The notes beneath the pieces were generated by a model, which saw nothing but the letters and a program-made list of their open reading frames with translations, was not told the DNA's origin and searched no databases. Made by a program: the position numbers and the translations under genes. 53,227 nucleotides of DNA, taken from assembly GCA_036491415.1 (NCBI GenBank), contig DASXCC010000250.1, positions 1 to 53,227 of the forward strand, written 5' to 3'. Position 1 is the first letter of the stretch; each line of letters starts with the position of its first letter. Shown here piece by piece: positions 8,787-18,052 of this stretch. Origin of the DNA: JAICKN01 sp036491415 (GTDB taxonomy: Bacteria; Acidobacteriota; Terriglobia; Terriglobales; Acidobacteriaceae).

Positions 8787-9962
8787 TCAATGGTCTTTTT
8801 TCGGAAGCATAAAAGCTTTCACGACAATATTATTGGGCTGCACGCCAACCGGAATCATAGTAAGCAAGGCATATTCCAAAGGTTCCAATTTTTTAGGGCG
8901 GCGCTTTTGGATGACGGTCACGTCTCCGGACTGTGAATCGAGCGCCAAAAGATAATTCTGGCTCTGCGACATCGCAAGCCCGTCGGGCGCACTGCCCACC
9001 GGCATAGTGGCGATCACACGGCCCATATCAATATCGTAAACAGCAATGCTGTTCGAGCCAAAATTACTTACGTACAAGCGCGAATTATCGGCGGTCACGA
9101 TGCCGCGCGTGGGATGTTTGCCGATCAGATAAGTTCCCGCGACTTCGTTGGTCGTGGTTTCGATGATGGAAATATTGTCGGAGTCGAAGTTGCAGACGAT
9201 GAGTTCCCCACCGTCAGGCTTCAACACAAGATTAACGGGAGTTTTACCGACGTCGAGCAAGGCGAGCAGCTTGTCCGTTTTCAAATCAATCGACGCCACC
9301 TGCGCGGAGCCCGAGCAGGAAATGAATGCCTTGCTGTCATCGGGGAGGATTGCGATGTCTTCGGGATTCTTACAGACGGCTACCGTATTTCTCACCCGCA
9401 AGCCCTTAGCATCGATCAAAGAGACTGTATTATCGCCACGATTGCTGACGACAACCGTGGATCCATCGGGCGAAACTCGTGCCAGTCCAGGGCCGTTTCC
9501 GACACGAATGCTCCCGATAAGCTCCCGCTTGTCGAGATCGATGACCGAAACATTGGCAGACGCAACGTTGGCCACATAACCGCGCTTGCCGTCGGAAGAT
9601 ACGTCAATGAAATATGGCATGCCATGCACGCCGATGGTCGCGACGACCACATTGCGCTCCGCGTCGATGATGCTGACGTTATTGGAGCCGGAGTTCACCA
9701 CATAAATTTCATTCTTTTTGCTATTGGCCGTAATTCCCGTGGGCTCGCTGCCAACTTTGAGTGAGGTGGCGAGTTGAAAAGTCCGCAGGTCAATTACGCT
9801 GACTGAGTTCGTTTTTCCGTTGGTTACGTACGCGTATTCGCGGTAAGCCGGACCGTAGTCGGTCAGCAGACGCTCATGAAAGTACCACCAGCCCAGAGCG
9901 ATGAGGACGGGTAGAACGACAATTGTCAGGAGGAATTTCTTCAAAGACCAGCCCTTTGACAA
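8787..9962 (-). CDS. YVTN-type beta-propeller repeat protein, membrane anchored
   Basis: 391 residues with one N-terminal hydrophobic anchor (KKFLLTIVVLPVLIALGWWYF) and the remainder made of about seven 40-45-residue propeller blades. Each blade carries variants of the YVxN / VSVIDLxTxxV / VGxxPxGIxxSPDG pattern, such as IYVVNSGSNNVSIID and GYVANVASANVSVID. Such proteins sit outside the cytoplasm and usually act as binding platforms; some are quinoprotein-like but no catalytic residues were recognised. The start is TTG at 9962 without an obvious ribosome site. It is directly followed by the membrane protein ending at 7804, with which it forms a two-gene unit. Confidence 0.85.
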   Translation of the reverse strand: MSKGWSLKKFLLTIVVLPVLIALGWWYFHERLLTDYGPAYREYAYVTNGKTNSVSVIDLRTFQLATSLKVGSEPTGITANSKKNEIYVVNSGSNNVSIIDAERNVVVATIGVHGMPYFIDVSSDGKRGYVANVASANVSVIDLDKRELIGSIRVGNGPGLARVSPDGSTVVVSNRGDNTVSLIDAKGLRVRNTVAVCKNPEDIAILPDDSKAFISCSGSAQVASIDLKTDKLLALLDVGKTPVNLVLKPDGGELIVCNFDSDNISIIETTTNEVAGTYLIGKHPTRGIVTADNSRLYVSNFGSNSIAVYDIDMGRVIATMPVGSAPDGLAMSQSQNYLLALDSQSGDVTVIQKRRPKKLEPLEYALLTMIPVGVQPNNIVVKAFMLPKKDH

Positions 9963-10005
9963 AACACAAGCTTACCAAACCCGAAGTTTGCAAATCGGAG
10001 GTTGG

Positions 10006-11361
10006 CTAATAAGTTGTGAATCCGGCGCGGTCCATGCCCCGCTTTGCTTCGGGATTCTTCATGAAAGTTTTCCAGACGTAACCGCTGCGTAGATTTTCCG
10101 CCATGATCACCGAAATGCCTACATCGATGCCGATCACATCCGTGTCATACCAATTATTCATGGGGTTGAAGGCATCCACGAAACCATAGTTCGTCCATGT
10201 AAACGGATAATGATCTTTGATGTAATGCAGAACGCGCAGCGCGGCTTGGGGAACAAACGGCAACGAGCCCGCCGAGGCGCAAGGCACAACTGTGCCATCA
10301 ATGGGGCCGATCTGCGGAGGCCCGCCCCAAACGACGTATCCCTGCTGCGAGTCGGACGCGGTGATCCCCCAGAGATCTTCGCTGTATGTAGGAAACTTTT
10401 TTGCCAGCTCCAGGCAAAATCGACGATGGGCTTCAGTTGCGACAATCGAATTCTTAAAGTAATCGGTGTAATGGTCGCGCTTATTACGGAAATCGAACCA
10501 GGCCTGCGAGTACTGGTGCACAAAAAGTGGCGCGAACGAGCCGATGTAACGTAATCCTTCATAATCAAACGGCGTGCGCTTCCAGGCGTTCCAAGTATCT
10601 TCGCGCAGAGGATGTACGGAAGAACCGAGGCCGAGCAGGTACATCATCATCAGTTCGCTGTAATAGTCCCAGCGGTAAGGAAGGAAACCAACTTCAGGCA
10701 TCCAGCCATGGGGCAGGAGCGCAGTGTCTTCCGAGAGCCAGCTCCAATCCACGCGGTTAAAAATCGAAGTGGCAAGATTGGTGATTTCAGGCTCGTGGAA
10801 ATGCGCGCGCGCGGTGAGAATGCCGCATAGCAGGATGGCAGTATCGACCGAAGAAATTTCTGAATCCCAAATGCGTTCGCCGGTGCGAATGTCAGCCCAG
10901 TGATAGAAAAATCCGCGATGGTTGGAAAGTTTTTTCCAGAGAAAGCGCACCGTCAGGAGCACACGGTTCGCGGCATCAGAATACGAAATGTAATCGCGAC
11001 TCTGCCCGATGCACAGCGCGGTCAATCCAAAGCCCGTGGCCGCAATGCTGGCGACAATCGCATTATCGGTGGTCGCGGCGCGGGCATTGCAACGGTCCTT
11101 CACCAATCCTGTTTCTAAACTGGCCTGCTCCCAGAAATAGCAAACACCGGCCCGTTCGAGATCGTCGAGAAGTTGATCATCCTTGGGAGAGAGGTTAGTG
11201 ATTGGAGACTTTGCCGCCGGAGTAGAAGTTGCCGCAGGATTCTTTTGCGGCGATGGAGGAATCGCGGCAAAGGTATCCACGCAGGTAGCAAACGGCGCGC
11301 TAACGGTGAATGCGGCCATCTGCTTGAGTAAGTTCCGGCGAGAACGCCCGGTACTGCTCAT
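10006..11361 (-). CDS. Tat-exported glucoamylase-like glycoside hydrolase (PF10091 / GH144-type)
   Basis: 451 residues from ATG 11361; a GTG at 11376 would add five residues. The N-terminus has a twin-arginine signal, SRRNLLKQMAAF, then a Pro/Ala/Thr linker to about residue 55. The folded part begins LLDDLERAGVCYFWEQAS and continues with WADIRTGERIWDSEISSVDTAILLCGIL, then WDYYSELMMMYLLGLGS and WGITASDSQQGYVVWGGPP. These are hallmarks of the (alpha/alpha)6-barrel Glycoamylase family, which includes GH144 endo-beta-1,2-glucanases. Substrate is not settled; a beta-1,2-glucan or other glucan is possible. Export by the Tat system fits the tat genes at 2.6-4.0 kb. It is followed downstream by the propeller gene after 43 bases. 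Confidence 0.82.
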   Translation of the reverse strand: MSSTGRSRRNLLKQMAAFTVSAPFATCVDTFAAIPPSPQKNPAATSTPAAKSPITNLSPKDDQLLDDLERAGVCYFWEQASLETGLVKDRCNARAATTDNAIVASIAATGFGLTALCIGQSRDYISYSDAANRVLLTVRFLWKKLSNHRGFFYHWADIRTGERIWDSEISSVDTAILLCGILTARAHFHEPEITNLATSIFNRVDWSWLSEDTALLPHGWMPEVGFLPYRWDYYSELMMMYLLGLGSSVHPLREDTWNAWKRTPFDYEGLRYIGSFAPLFVHQYSQAWFDFRNKRDHYTDYFKNSIVATEAHRRFCLELAKKFPTYSEDLWGITASDSQQGYVVWGGPPQIGPIDGTVVPCASAGSLPFVPQAALRVLHYIKDHYPFTWTNYGFVDAFNPMNNWYDTDVIGIDVGISVIMAENLRSGYVWKTFMKNPEAKRGMDRAGFTTY

Positions 11362-11490
11362 GCGCTTTTCGTTCACTCAAGTGATCTTAAACGATCTTCT
11401 TCCTGCTTACGATCTTTAATCGTCGGCATACAGAGATTTTTTGCACAGGCACGCCAGCCGTAGTCGTAAGATACTTCTTTGGTATTTGGC

Positions 11491-12477
11491 ATGTCGTCAG
11501 GTGAAAAAATTATCGTCGGCATTTCCGTCCTTCTGCTGGGGACCATTGCCGCGTATTACCTGCATGTGGCGTTTCGCCGTAAACCAATCACGTTGCAAGG
11601 CGCCGTAATCACGCAAGATGCAGATCCAGAAAAGCAGTTGCCATTGTCGAATGTTTTAATCACCGCGGCGGATGACAAAGCAGCATCCTCTACGACCTCG
11701 GATGTTTCCGGTCTCTTCCACTTGACCTTACGGATCGCTGTGCGGCATGGGCAACCGATCCTGCTTCGTTTCAGCCGCACCGGTTATTTTGATTACCAGC
11801 TGAAAGATTACGTCAGCGACAAACTCTATGTGATTCGCATGACGCCGCGGCAAAAAGAAACACGCGCGCAGGCAAACCGCACAGATATGCGGGTAGGAAA
11901 CGCACTGGTGAAATATTCGGTAAAAGATACTTCTTCCGCGAACATCGGCAGCGCAGTAAAAACTTTTGTCGTGCAGAATACCGGAAATAAGCCTTGCGAC
12001 GGAAAAGATCCCTGTTCGCCGGATGGAAAATGGAAAGCATCTGAGGGGTCCGTCACGCTGGATGCCGGCGAGGGCAACACATTTCAAGCGGTTCGCGCTT
12101 CCTGCATCGCCGGTCCATGCCCGTTCACTCGTGTGGACACTGAGGAGCATGATCAGCGGCAACGCACCGTTAAGGTCTCCGCGTTGGATTGGTCGGACAC
12201 TACGATGTTTCTAGTCGAGGCGGAGGTCGTACATCCGATGGTGAGCAATGCCGTCCGTGAATCTTATCCGGTAATTTTCGGGCGCGCCTTGAACTTCACG
12301 CTGCCAGCCGATGCGGAAGGCATCAGCATTCAAGCCGAACTAAACGGCGAAACCATTATCTTCCCGCTGGGACCTGATCTCTTGATGAGTTGGGCCGATT
12401 GCAATACGAGAGCAATCGGGGATGGCAACGCCCGCGTTTATCGTTGTGAGCTCAAACCTGGATATACCTTTCGCTGA
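11491..12477 (+). CDS. Single-TM protein with carboxypeptidase-regulatory-like domain
   Basis: 328 residues from ATG 11491 (a TTG at 11479 is four codons upstream). An N-terminal membrane helix (IIVGISVLLLGTIAAYYLHVAF) is followed by a beta-sandwich domain about residues 35-115 with LQGAVITQDA, LPLSNVLITAAD, SGLFHLTL and LRFSRTGYFDYQ, which resembles CarboxypepD_reg/transthyretin-like domains. The rest, residues 120-328, has four to six cysteines (for example PCDGKDPC and SCIAGPCPF) suggesting disulfides outside the cytoplasm. I do not recognise a family for this part. It is divergent from the PF10091 gene, across 129 bases that contain two ACGATCTT copies. Confidence 0.65.
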   Translation: MSSGEKIIVGISVLLLGTIAAYYLHVAFRRKPITLQGAVITQDADPEKQLPLSNVLITAADDKAASSTTSDVSGLFHLTLRIAVRHGQPILLRFSRTGYFDYQLKDYVSDKLYVIRMTPRQKETRAQANRTDMRVGNALVKYSVKDTSSANIGSAVKTFVVQNTGNKPCDGKDPCSPDGKWKASEGSVTLDAGEGNTFQAVRASCIAGPCPFTRVDTEEHDQRQRTVKVSALDWSDTTMFLVEAEVVHPMVSNAVRESYPVIFGRALNFTLPADAEGISIQAELNGETIIFPLGPDLLMSWADCNTRAIGDGNARVYRCELKPGYTFR

Positions 12478-12745
12478 TCACACGCAAGGTTCCCTTAATG
12501 TTTGTAATAAACAATTTCGATTGGACTTACGATTGTCGAGTCACTACAGTTTTAAAGCAGCGGCAAACTTTTCCACAAATCGAAAGAAAAAAATCAAAAT
12601 TCATTCTCCATTTAGAATTGTTGTACTTTATAAGGCATTCGTTGTTCTTGGGTCAGATTGGGCCCGTTCTTAAATTGGGAACAATTGCATTCATATCAAA
12701 GGGATTGATGTATCTGTTCAAGGGAATGTTGAGAAACTTAGTCTT

Positions 12746-15406
12746 ATGAATCCAACCGCACAGGGATATGCTGCCAGTCACGTTTTAACTCTTGAAGAAA
12801 TCGCGAACCTTGCGGCCGAGCGGGGCAAGCCCGCTGAAACTCTTTCAAAAATTGTTGAACTGATCGCCAAACGATTTCAAACCGACGTTTGTTCCGCTTA
12901 TTTATTGGAACCGGACCGCGCGAACCTGGTTTTGGCGGCGACAATTGGATTGCGTCCGCAATGCGTTGGCACATTGCGCATGGCCCTCACCGAAGGATTA
13001 GCCGGGCTGGTCGCGGAGCAATTACGTCCCATTTCCGAAGAAGAAGCCCAGAACCATCCCCGCTTTAAATACTTCAAAGAAGCCGGCGAAGATCCTTACC
13101 ATTCATTCCTGGGGGTTCCTCTGGTTCATCGCGGGGTCCTACAAGGCGTGCTGGTGGTGCAGACCGTTAAAGTGCGCCTTTTTAATGAAGATGAAATCCG
13201 CATGCTTGTAGAAGCCGCCACGCAATTGGCGCCGGTGGTAAGTGAGGCTCGCACGCTGGACCGGTTCATTGCACCCGTACAGGAACGCTTGTGGTCGTTG
13301 GCGCGCAATTTATCGTGGAGCTGGGACCACGACACAACGAATTTATTTCGTGATCTTGATCCTGACCGCTGGCGCGCTCTGAACCACAATCCCGTGGCAT
13401 TGCTGGGAGAAATTTCTCTTGCGGGCATTGAGCGCCGTGCTGGCGAGCCGATGCTTTACAGCCGCATCAACTATGCGTTCCGGCGGCAGCGTGAATATCT
13501 GTCGGCACCCCATACATGGGGCGCGCACCATGCAGGAATTCTCCGTCCACGGCCGGTAGCGTACTTCTCCGCAGAATTTGGACTGCACGAATCTTTGCCA
13601 ATTTACTCGGGCGGATTGGGCGTGCTCGCCGGGGACCATATTAAGAGCGCATCTGACCTGGGAATTCCGCTGGTGGCCGTAGGTTTGTTTTATGGCCAGG
13701 GATATTTCCGGCAACGCCTCGATCGCGAAGGTTGGCAGCAGGAAGAGTATTTGCAAACGGACACAAGTCAGTTGCCGATGGAGCCGGCAATCGGCACAAG
13801 TGGCGAGCCTATCGTCGTGCAGGTGGATACACGCAGCGAAGTAATTCGGGCAAAAGTCTGGCGCGTGAAAGTGGGCCGCATTGACCTGCTGCTTCTTGAT
13901 TCCAATGTGGAAGGCAATGCTCCGGAAGATCGCCAGCTTACTTCGCGACTTTACGGCGGAGACCGGCGCATTCGCATTCGCCAGGAACTATTACTGGGCG
14001 TCGGCGGCTCGCGTGCCTTGCGCGCACTCGGAATTACTCCGGGCGTTTTGCACTTGAACGAAGGCCACAGCGCATTTGCGGTGCTGGAAGTAATCCGCAT
14101 GCGCATGGTGGATGAAGGTTTGAGCTTCGAGCAGGCCGCGCCTCGCGTGTCACGCGAAGTTGTTTTCACCACACACACGCCTGTGCCTGCCGGTCACGAC
14201 AGGTTCCACGATCATTTAATCGAGGAGCATCTGACGCCTCTGCGGGAAACACTGGGCATTTCACACGATACGCTGATGGGTTTGGGCCGCGAAAATCCCG
14301 GCAATCATCAGGAAGAATTCTGTATGACGGTGCTGGGCTTGAAGCTTTCGCGGCGCGCGAACGCCGTCTCTGCCCTGCACGGCGAAGTTTCCCGCGCCAT
14401 GTGGACCGGACTTGCACCCGGCAAAGCAGAAGACGAAGTTCCTATTGGCCACATTACCAACGGCGTTCACGTTCCTACCTGGCTTGCTCCGCAAATGTTC
14501 CGCCTGTACGACCGGCACCTGGGAACTGGATGGAATGAGCACAGCAGCGATGCCAAAATTTGGGAAGGGATCGAAAACGTCGACGATGGCGAGTTGTGGG
14601 AAACACACCTGAGTCTCAAGCTGCGGCTTTTGGAATTCGTGCGACGACGCGCAGTGGAGCAGGCACAATATCGTGGCGAAGCGATTGATCTTCTCGAAAG
14701 ACTGGACCGGGTTTTAAGCCCGGATGCGCTGACCATCGGATTCGCGCGGCGCTTTGCCACCTACAAGCGTGCCAATTTGTTGCTTCGCGATATCGAGAAG
14801 CTGGCGATGATGGTGAACGACGCCAAGCGCCCGGTGCAATTTGTGTTCGCGGGCAAGGCCCATCCACATGATGAACCGGGCAAAAAAGTTTTGCAGCAGA
14901 TTGCTTCCCTTATGCGTGATGAACAGTTTGCCGACAAATTTGTTTTCGTCGAAGACTACGACATCAACGTGGGCCGGTTGTTCGTGCAGGGCGTGGATGT
15001 TTGGTTAAATAATCCGCGCAGACCGCTCGAGGCTTCCGGCACCAGCGGACAAAAGGTCGTGCTCAATGGCGGTCTCAATCTTTCTGTGCTTGATGGATGG
15101 TGGGCAGAAGCGTACGACGGGCTGAATGGATTTTCCATCGGCACCGGACGCACCCACTCCAACATGGACGTTCACGATTCACACGATGGCGATTCCTTGT
15201 ACAAAGTGCTGCTTGAGGAAGTAATTCCTCTCTACTATCAGCGCGATCGGGATGGTCTGCCAAGAGGCTGGATTAGACGGATGAAGCAGACAATTCGCAC
15301 GCTCGGCTGGCGCTTTAACGCAGACCGCATGGTCATGGACTATACCTTGAAGTGTTACGTTCCAGCGGCGGGCGGCACGTCGAGTGACATGCGCTCGATC
15401 AAATAG
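12746..15406 (+). CDS. GAF domain fused to alpha-glucan (glycogen) phosphorylase
   Basis: 886 residues. Residues about 15-165 are a GAF domain of the type found at the N-terminus of PtsP (enzyme I-Ntr), with TDVCSAYLLEPD, HPRFKYFKE and YHSFLGVPLVHRG. A DUF3417-type segment follows (ARNLSWSWDHD, about 190), then the phosphorylase core with VAYFSAEFGLHESLPIYSGG and the pyridoxal-phosphate motif EASGTSGQKVVLNGGLNL, whose Lys should bind the cofactor. The enzyme would release glucose-1-phosphate from glycogen or maltodextrins in the cytoplasm. DUF3417 phosphorylases are normally about 850 residues or less without a GAF domain. The GAF domain suggests allosteric control by a small molecule. A 268-base AT-rich non-coding region lies upstream. 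Convergent with the response regulator gene 12 bases downstream. Confidence 0.9.
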   Translation: MNPTAQGYAASHVLTLEEIANLAAERGKPAETLSKIVELIAKRFQTDVCSAYLLEPDRANLVLAATIGLRPQCVGTLRMALTEGLAGLVAEQLRPISEEEAQNHPRFKYFKEAGEDPYHSFLGVPLVHRGVLQGVLVVQTVKVRLFNEDEIRMLVEAATQLAPVVSEARTLDRFIAPVQERLWSLARNLSWSWDHDTTNLFRDLDPDRWRALNHNPVALLGEISLAGIERRAGEPMLYSRINYAFRRQREYLSAPHTWGAHHAGILRPRPVAYFSAEFGLHESLPIYSGGLGVLAGDHIKSASDLGIPLVAVGLFYGQGYFRQRLDREGWQQEEYLQTDTSQLPMEPAIGTSGEPIVVQVDTRSEVIRAKVWRVKVGRIDLLLLDSNVEGNAPEDRQLTSRLYGGDRRIRIRQELLLGVGGSRALRALGITPGVLHLNEGHSAFAVLEVIRMRMVDEGLSFEQAAPRVSREVVFTTHTPVPAGHDRFHDHLIEEHLTPLRETLGISHDTLMGLGRENPGNHQEEFCMTVLGLKLSRRANAVSALHGEVSRAMWTGLAPGKAEDEVPIGHITNGVHVPTWLAPQMFRLYDRHLGTGWNEHSSDAKIWEGIENVDDGELWETHLSLKLRLLEFVRRRAVEQAQYRGEAIDLLERLDRVLSPDALTIGFARRFATYKRANLLLRDIEKLAMMVNDAKRPVQFVFAGKAHPHDEPGKKVLQQIASLMRDEQFADKFVFVEDYDINVGRLFVQGVDVWLNNPRRPLEASGTSGQKVVLNGGLNLSVLDGWWAEAYDGLNGFSIGTGRTHSNMDVHDSHDGDSLYKVLLEEVIPLYYQRDRDGLPRGWIRRMKQTIRTLGWRFNADRMVMDYTLKCYVPAAGGTSSDMRSIK

Positions 15407-15418
15407 CTTTCGCTTTCG

Positions 15419-16156
15419 TTATCTCTTGTTCACTACAAACTTGTAGCCGACACCACGGACGGTGAGCAGATGCTGCGGATTGCCCGGATCGTCTTCAATA
15501 TATTTGCGAAGACGCACGACAAAATTGTCGATGGCGCGGGTATCGGTGTCTTCGTGCAGACCCCAGACTTCTTCCAGAATCGATTTGCGTGAAACCACTT
15601 TCCCGATATTACGGACCAAGTGGCGCAAAAGTCCCGCTTCCATTTGCGTGAGTTGAATCACATGGCCGGCGACGCGTAATTCCAGACGGTCGAAATCAAT
15701 GGTGCGTCCCTGGAACGAAAATGTGCCGTACTCTTCTTTCGCATTCGGCTTGGCATCAGAACCGCTGGCAGCCTGTTGCTGCATCCAGGCATGCCGCCGC
15801 AGCAACCCCTGCAATCGCGCCAGCAGAATGGGAAGCTCGAACGGCTTGGGCAAATAATCATCCGCGCCAGAAGCGAACCCTTTCAAAACATCTTCGGGGC
15901 GGCTTCGCGCCGTGAGCATCAGGACAGGAACAAAATTTTTCGCTTCACGCAATTCCGCGGCAACCATAAATCCGTCTTTGCCGGGAAGCATGACGTCGAG
16001 AACTATCGCATCAAACTCTTCATGTTTGGTTAGCAGTAAACCGAGCGCACCTTCTCCGTCGCCAGCAATGCGTACACTATGGCCTTCGGCTTCCAGATTA
16101 AATTTCAAGCCGCCGGCGAGGTGGGCTTCATCCTCCACAATCAGGATGCGGCTCAT
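15419..16156 (-). CDS. OmpR/PhoB-family response regulator
   Basis: 245 residues. The receiver domain has the acidic pocket VEDE (residues 7-10), the phospho-acceptor Asp in AIVLDVMLPGKDG (about residue 53), the Thr of LMLTARS and the Lys of YLPKPFEL. A Gln/Ala/Ser-rich linker (about 125-142) precedes the winged-helix DNA-binding domain with QLTQMEAGLLRHLV, VVSRKSILEEVWG and the C-terminal wing VRGVGYKFV. It overlaps the upstream histidine kinase gene by four bases (ATGA), except that here the regulator is downstream of the overlap as transcribed second, so kinase and regulator are made from one message. Target genes cannot be told. Confidence 0.95.
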   Translation of the reverse strand: MSRILIVEDEAHLAGGLKFNLEAEGHSVRIAGDGEGALGLLLTKHEEFDAIVLDVMLPGKDGFMVAAELREAKNFVPVLMLTARSRPEDVLKGFASGADDYLPKPFELPILLARLQGLLRRHAWMQQQAASGSDAKPNAKEEYGTFSFQGRTIDFDRLELRVAGHVIQLTQMEAGLLRHLVRNIGKVVSRKSILEEVWGLHEDTDTRAIDNFVVRLRKYIEDDPGNPQHLLTVRGVGYKFVVNKR

Positions 16157-17061
16157 GCAACGCTCCGCGGAAGCTGTAACGTGACTGTTGTGCCTTGTCC
16201 CTCCCCCGGGCTCATGGCAAAAACTTTGCCTCCGTGTTTTCGGGCGATCGATCGCACGATGAAGAGTCCCAGTCCGGTCCCTTTTACTTTTACCAGGGAG
16301 CGAGATGGCACGCGGTAGAAGCGTTTAAAAATCCGTTTCAACTCTTCCGTAGCAATTCCGTGTCCTTCGTCTTTGACGCTCAGGCTCAAATATTTCTCAT
16401 CCGCGTCATCGAGCCTTACGGAAATATGCACATTTTGCTTGGAGTATTTCACCGCGTTGTCGATCACATTGGAAACAGCCGTACGCAACTCTTCCGGATC
16501 GCCAACAACCACAGCCTTGCCGCCATGGTTCACCGATATTTCAAACTGCATGGCTTCCGGCCCTAAGTGATAGCGCGTGCGTGCGACGTTCACGCAGTCC
16601 TCCACCAAGGCGCCCAAATCCACTGAAGATTTACGCAGTGACTTGCGCTTGTGCCCGGCTTCACCGGCTTTTAAAACTTGTTCGACAGTGGAGCGAAGAC
16701 GGTCGGAATCCTCCAGCATTAAGCGGTAGAATTCGCGGCGTTGAACTTCATCTACGTCATGCCGCTGCAAGGTTTGAAGGTAGAGACGAATGGAGGTAAT
16801 CGGTGTTTTCAGCTCATGCGTAACAGCATTGATAAAGCTGTCATGCTGCTCGTTGCGCCGAATTTCACGAAGCAGGAATGTCGTATTAAGAATAATTCCG
16901 GCAGTGATGGCGCCGAAAAAGATTATGCCGAGGATAACTTTTAGATCGAGGCGCCAGTTGAGGATGATCCAGCCAAAACCCACCGCGACGGCGATGCCCG
17001 CAAGAAACACTCCGAGAGCAAGGAATGTAATGGTAGCGCGACGGCGGCTGGTGATGCGCAT
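16153..17061 (-). CDS. Sensor histidine kinase with two TM helices and almost no extracytoplasmic loop
   Basis: 302 residues from ATG 17061; a TTG at 17100 is 13 codons upstream but ATG has a purine-rich GGGCGAG site nearby. Two membrane helices (about 9-32 and 38-62) are separated by only about five residues, so there is no real periplasmic sensor domain. The catalytic core has the H-box AVTHELKTPITS (about residue 88), N-box NVIDNAVKYS, G1 box DEGHGI and G2 box GTGLGLFIV, all intact. Its gene overlaps the OmpR-type regulator gene. This layout fits the intramembrane-sensing kinase class, in which the signal comes from the membrane or from partner proteins. Confidence 0.93.
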   Translation of the reverse strand: MRITSRRRATITFLALGVFLAGIAVAVGFGWIILNWRLDLKVILGIIFFGAITAGIILNTTFLLREIRRNEQHDSFINAVTHELKTPITSIRLYLQTLQRHDVDEVQRREFYRLMLEDSDRLRSTVEQVLKAGEAGHKRKSLRKSSVDLGALVEDCVNVARTRYHLGPEAMQFEISVNHGGKAVVVGDPEELRTAVSNVIDNAVKYSKQNVHISVRLDDADEKYLSLSVKDEGHGIATEELKRIFKRFYRVPSRSLVKVKGTGLGLFIVRSIARKHGGKVFAMSPGEGQGTTVTLQLPRSVA

Positions 17062-17134
17062 GAATGATCTCGCCCTGATTGTAACTCGCAGGCAAGACAA
17101 TCCAATCCGTACAGATTGCAGCGGAGGCTGGAAA

Positions 17135-18052
17135 CTAATCAGCCGATGCGGATGATGAAGTCTCTGGCGCCAGATTCAAGGCTGCCACAGCGCTGGTCAG
17201 CGGTGGTGTAGCCGGCAGGTTTTCAATTTTCACGCGATAAATATGCCGTGCCAGCCCAAGCTTTTTCAACGCCCAGATTCCATACCAGTTCATATCAACT
17301 TCATACCAGCGCAGACCATGACGAGCCGAGACCGGGTGTGCATGGTGGTTGTTGTGCCATCCCTCACCAAAGGTGAGCAATGCAACCCACCAGCTATTGG
17401 TGGAAAGGTCACGTGTGGCAAAACGGCGTGTGCCCCATGAGTGCGTGGCAGAGTTCACAAGCCAAGTGGCGTGCAGTCCGATTACGGTACGGAAGAAAAT
17501 TCCCCAAAGCAGAAACGGCAAGCCGCCCAAAGCGAACAACACCGCGCCAAGAACGACCATGGGAACGTAATGATATTTGGTCAGCCAGACGTGAAATTTA
17601 TCTTTAGCAAGATCCGGGACGTAGCGGGCCAATGTCTCGGTATCGTGGTGCATCGACTTGCCGGTCAGAATCCATCCCATATGTGCCCACCATTTTCCGT
17701 CAATGGGGGAGTGGGGATCGCCTTCTTCATCAGAGTGCTGATGATGAATACGATGTGTGGCCACCCAGAAAATCGGTCCGCCTTCCAAGGCCAGGGTTGC
17801 GCAGACAGTCAAAAAATACTCGACCCACTTGGGGGTTTTATATCCACGATGCGTCAGCAGACGGTGATAGCTCATGCCGATGCCAAGGCTGCCGGAAACC
17901 CACCATAAGAACATCGACAGGAAAAATGCCTTCCAAGTAAAGAAAAACAAGGCAGCGATAGCGCCCAGGTGGAAGGCAACCATAAAGCCGGTAGTGACCC
18001 AATTCGTTTCGTTTTCTTTCGGCTGGCGACGTTCTAAAGCTTCTAATTCCAT
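17135..18052 (-). CDS. Acyl-CoA / acyl-lipid desaturase (membrane fatty acid desaturase)
   Basis: 305 residues with four or more hydrophobic segments and the three histidine boxes of the delta-9 desaturase family: HRLLTH (about residue 64), HRIHH (about 101) and HNNHH (about 236). The context around box three, FGEGWHNNHHAHP, is typical of bacterial stearoyl-CoA-like desaturases. The enzyme would place a double bond in saturated acyl chains in the membrane with a di-iron centre and an electron donor. The last 30 residues are Ala/Thr/Ser-rich and probably disordered. Upstream lies a long intergenic region (18053-18442) where a promoter is likely; AT-rich GATAATTTAGA on the minus strand is one possible -10 region. 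Confidence 0.92.
   Translation of the reverse strand: MELEALERRQPKENETNWVTTGFMVAFHLGAIAALFFFTWKAFFLSMFLWWVSGSLGIGMSYHRLLTHRGYKTPKWVEYFLTVCATLALEGGPIFWVATHRIHHQHSDEEGDPHSPIDGKWWAHMGWILTGKSMHHDTETLARYVPDLAKDKFHVWLTKYHYVPMVVLGAVLFALGGLPFLLWGIFFRTVIGLHATWLVNSATHSWGTRRFATRDLSTNSWWVALLTFGEGWHNNHHAHPVSARHGLRWYEVDMNWYGIWALKKLGLARHIYRVKIENLPATPPLTSAVAALNLAPETSSSASAD

Noticed and set aside
12422..12673. Short plus-strand frames between 12422 and 12749
   Set aside because: AT-rich, Lys/Phe-rich products typical of non-coding promoter DNA; no ribosome sites.
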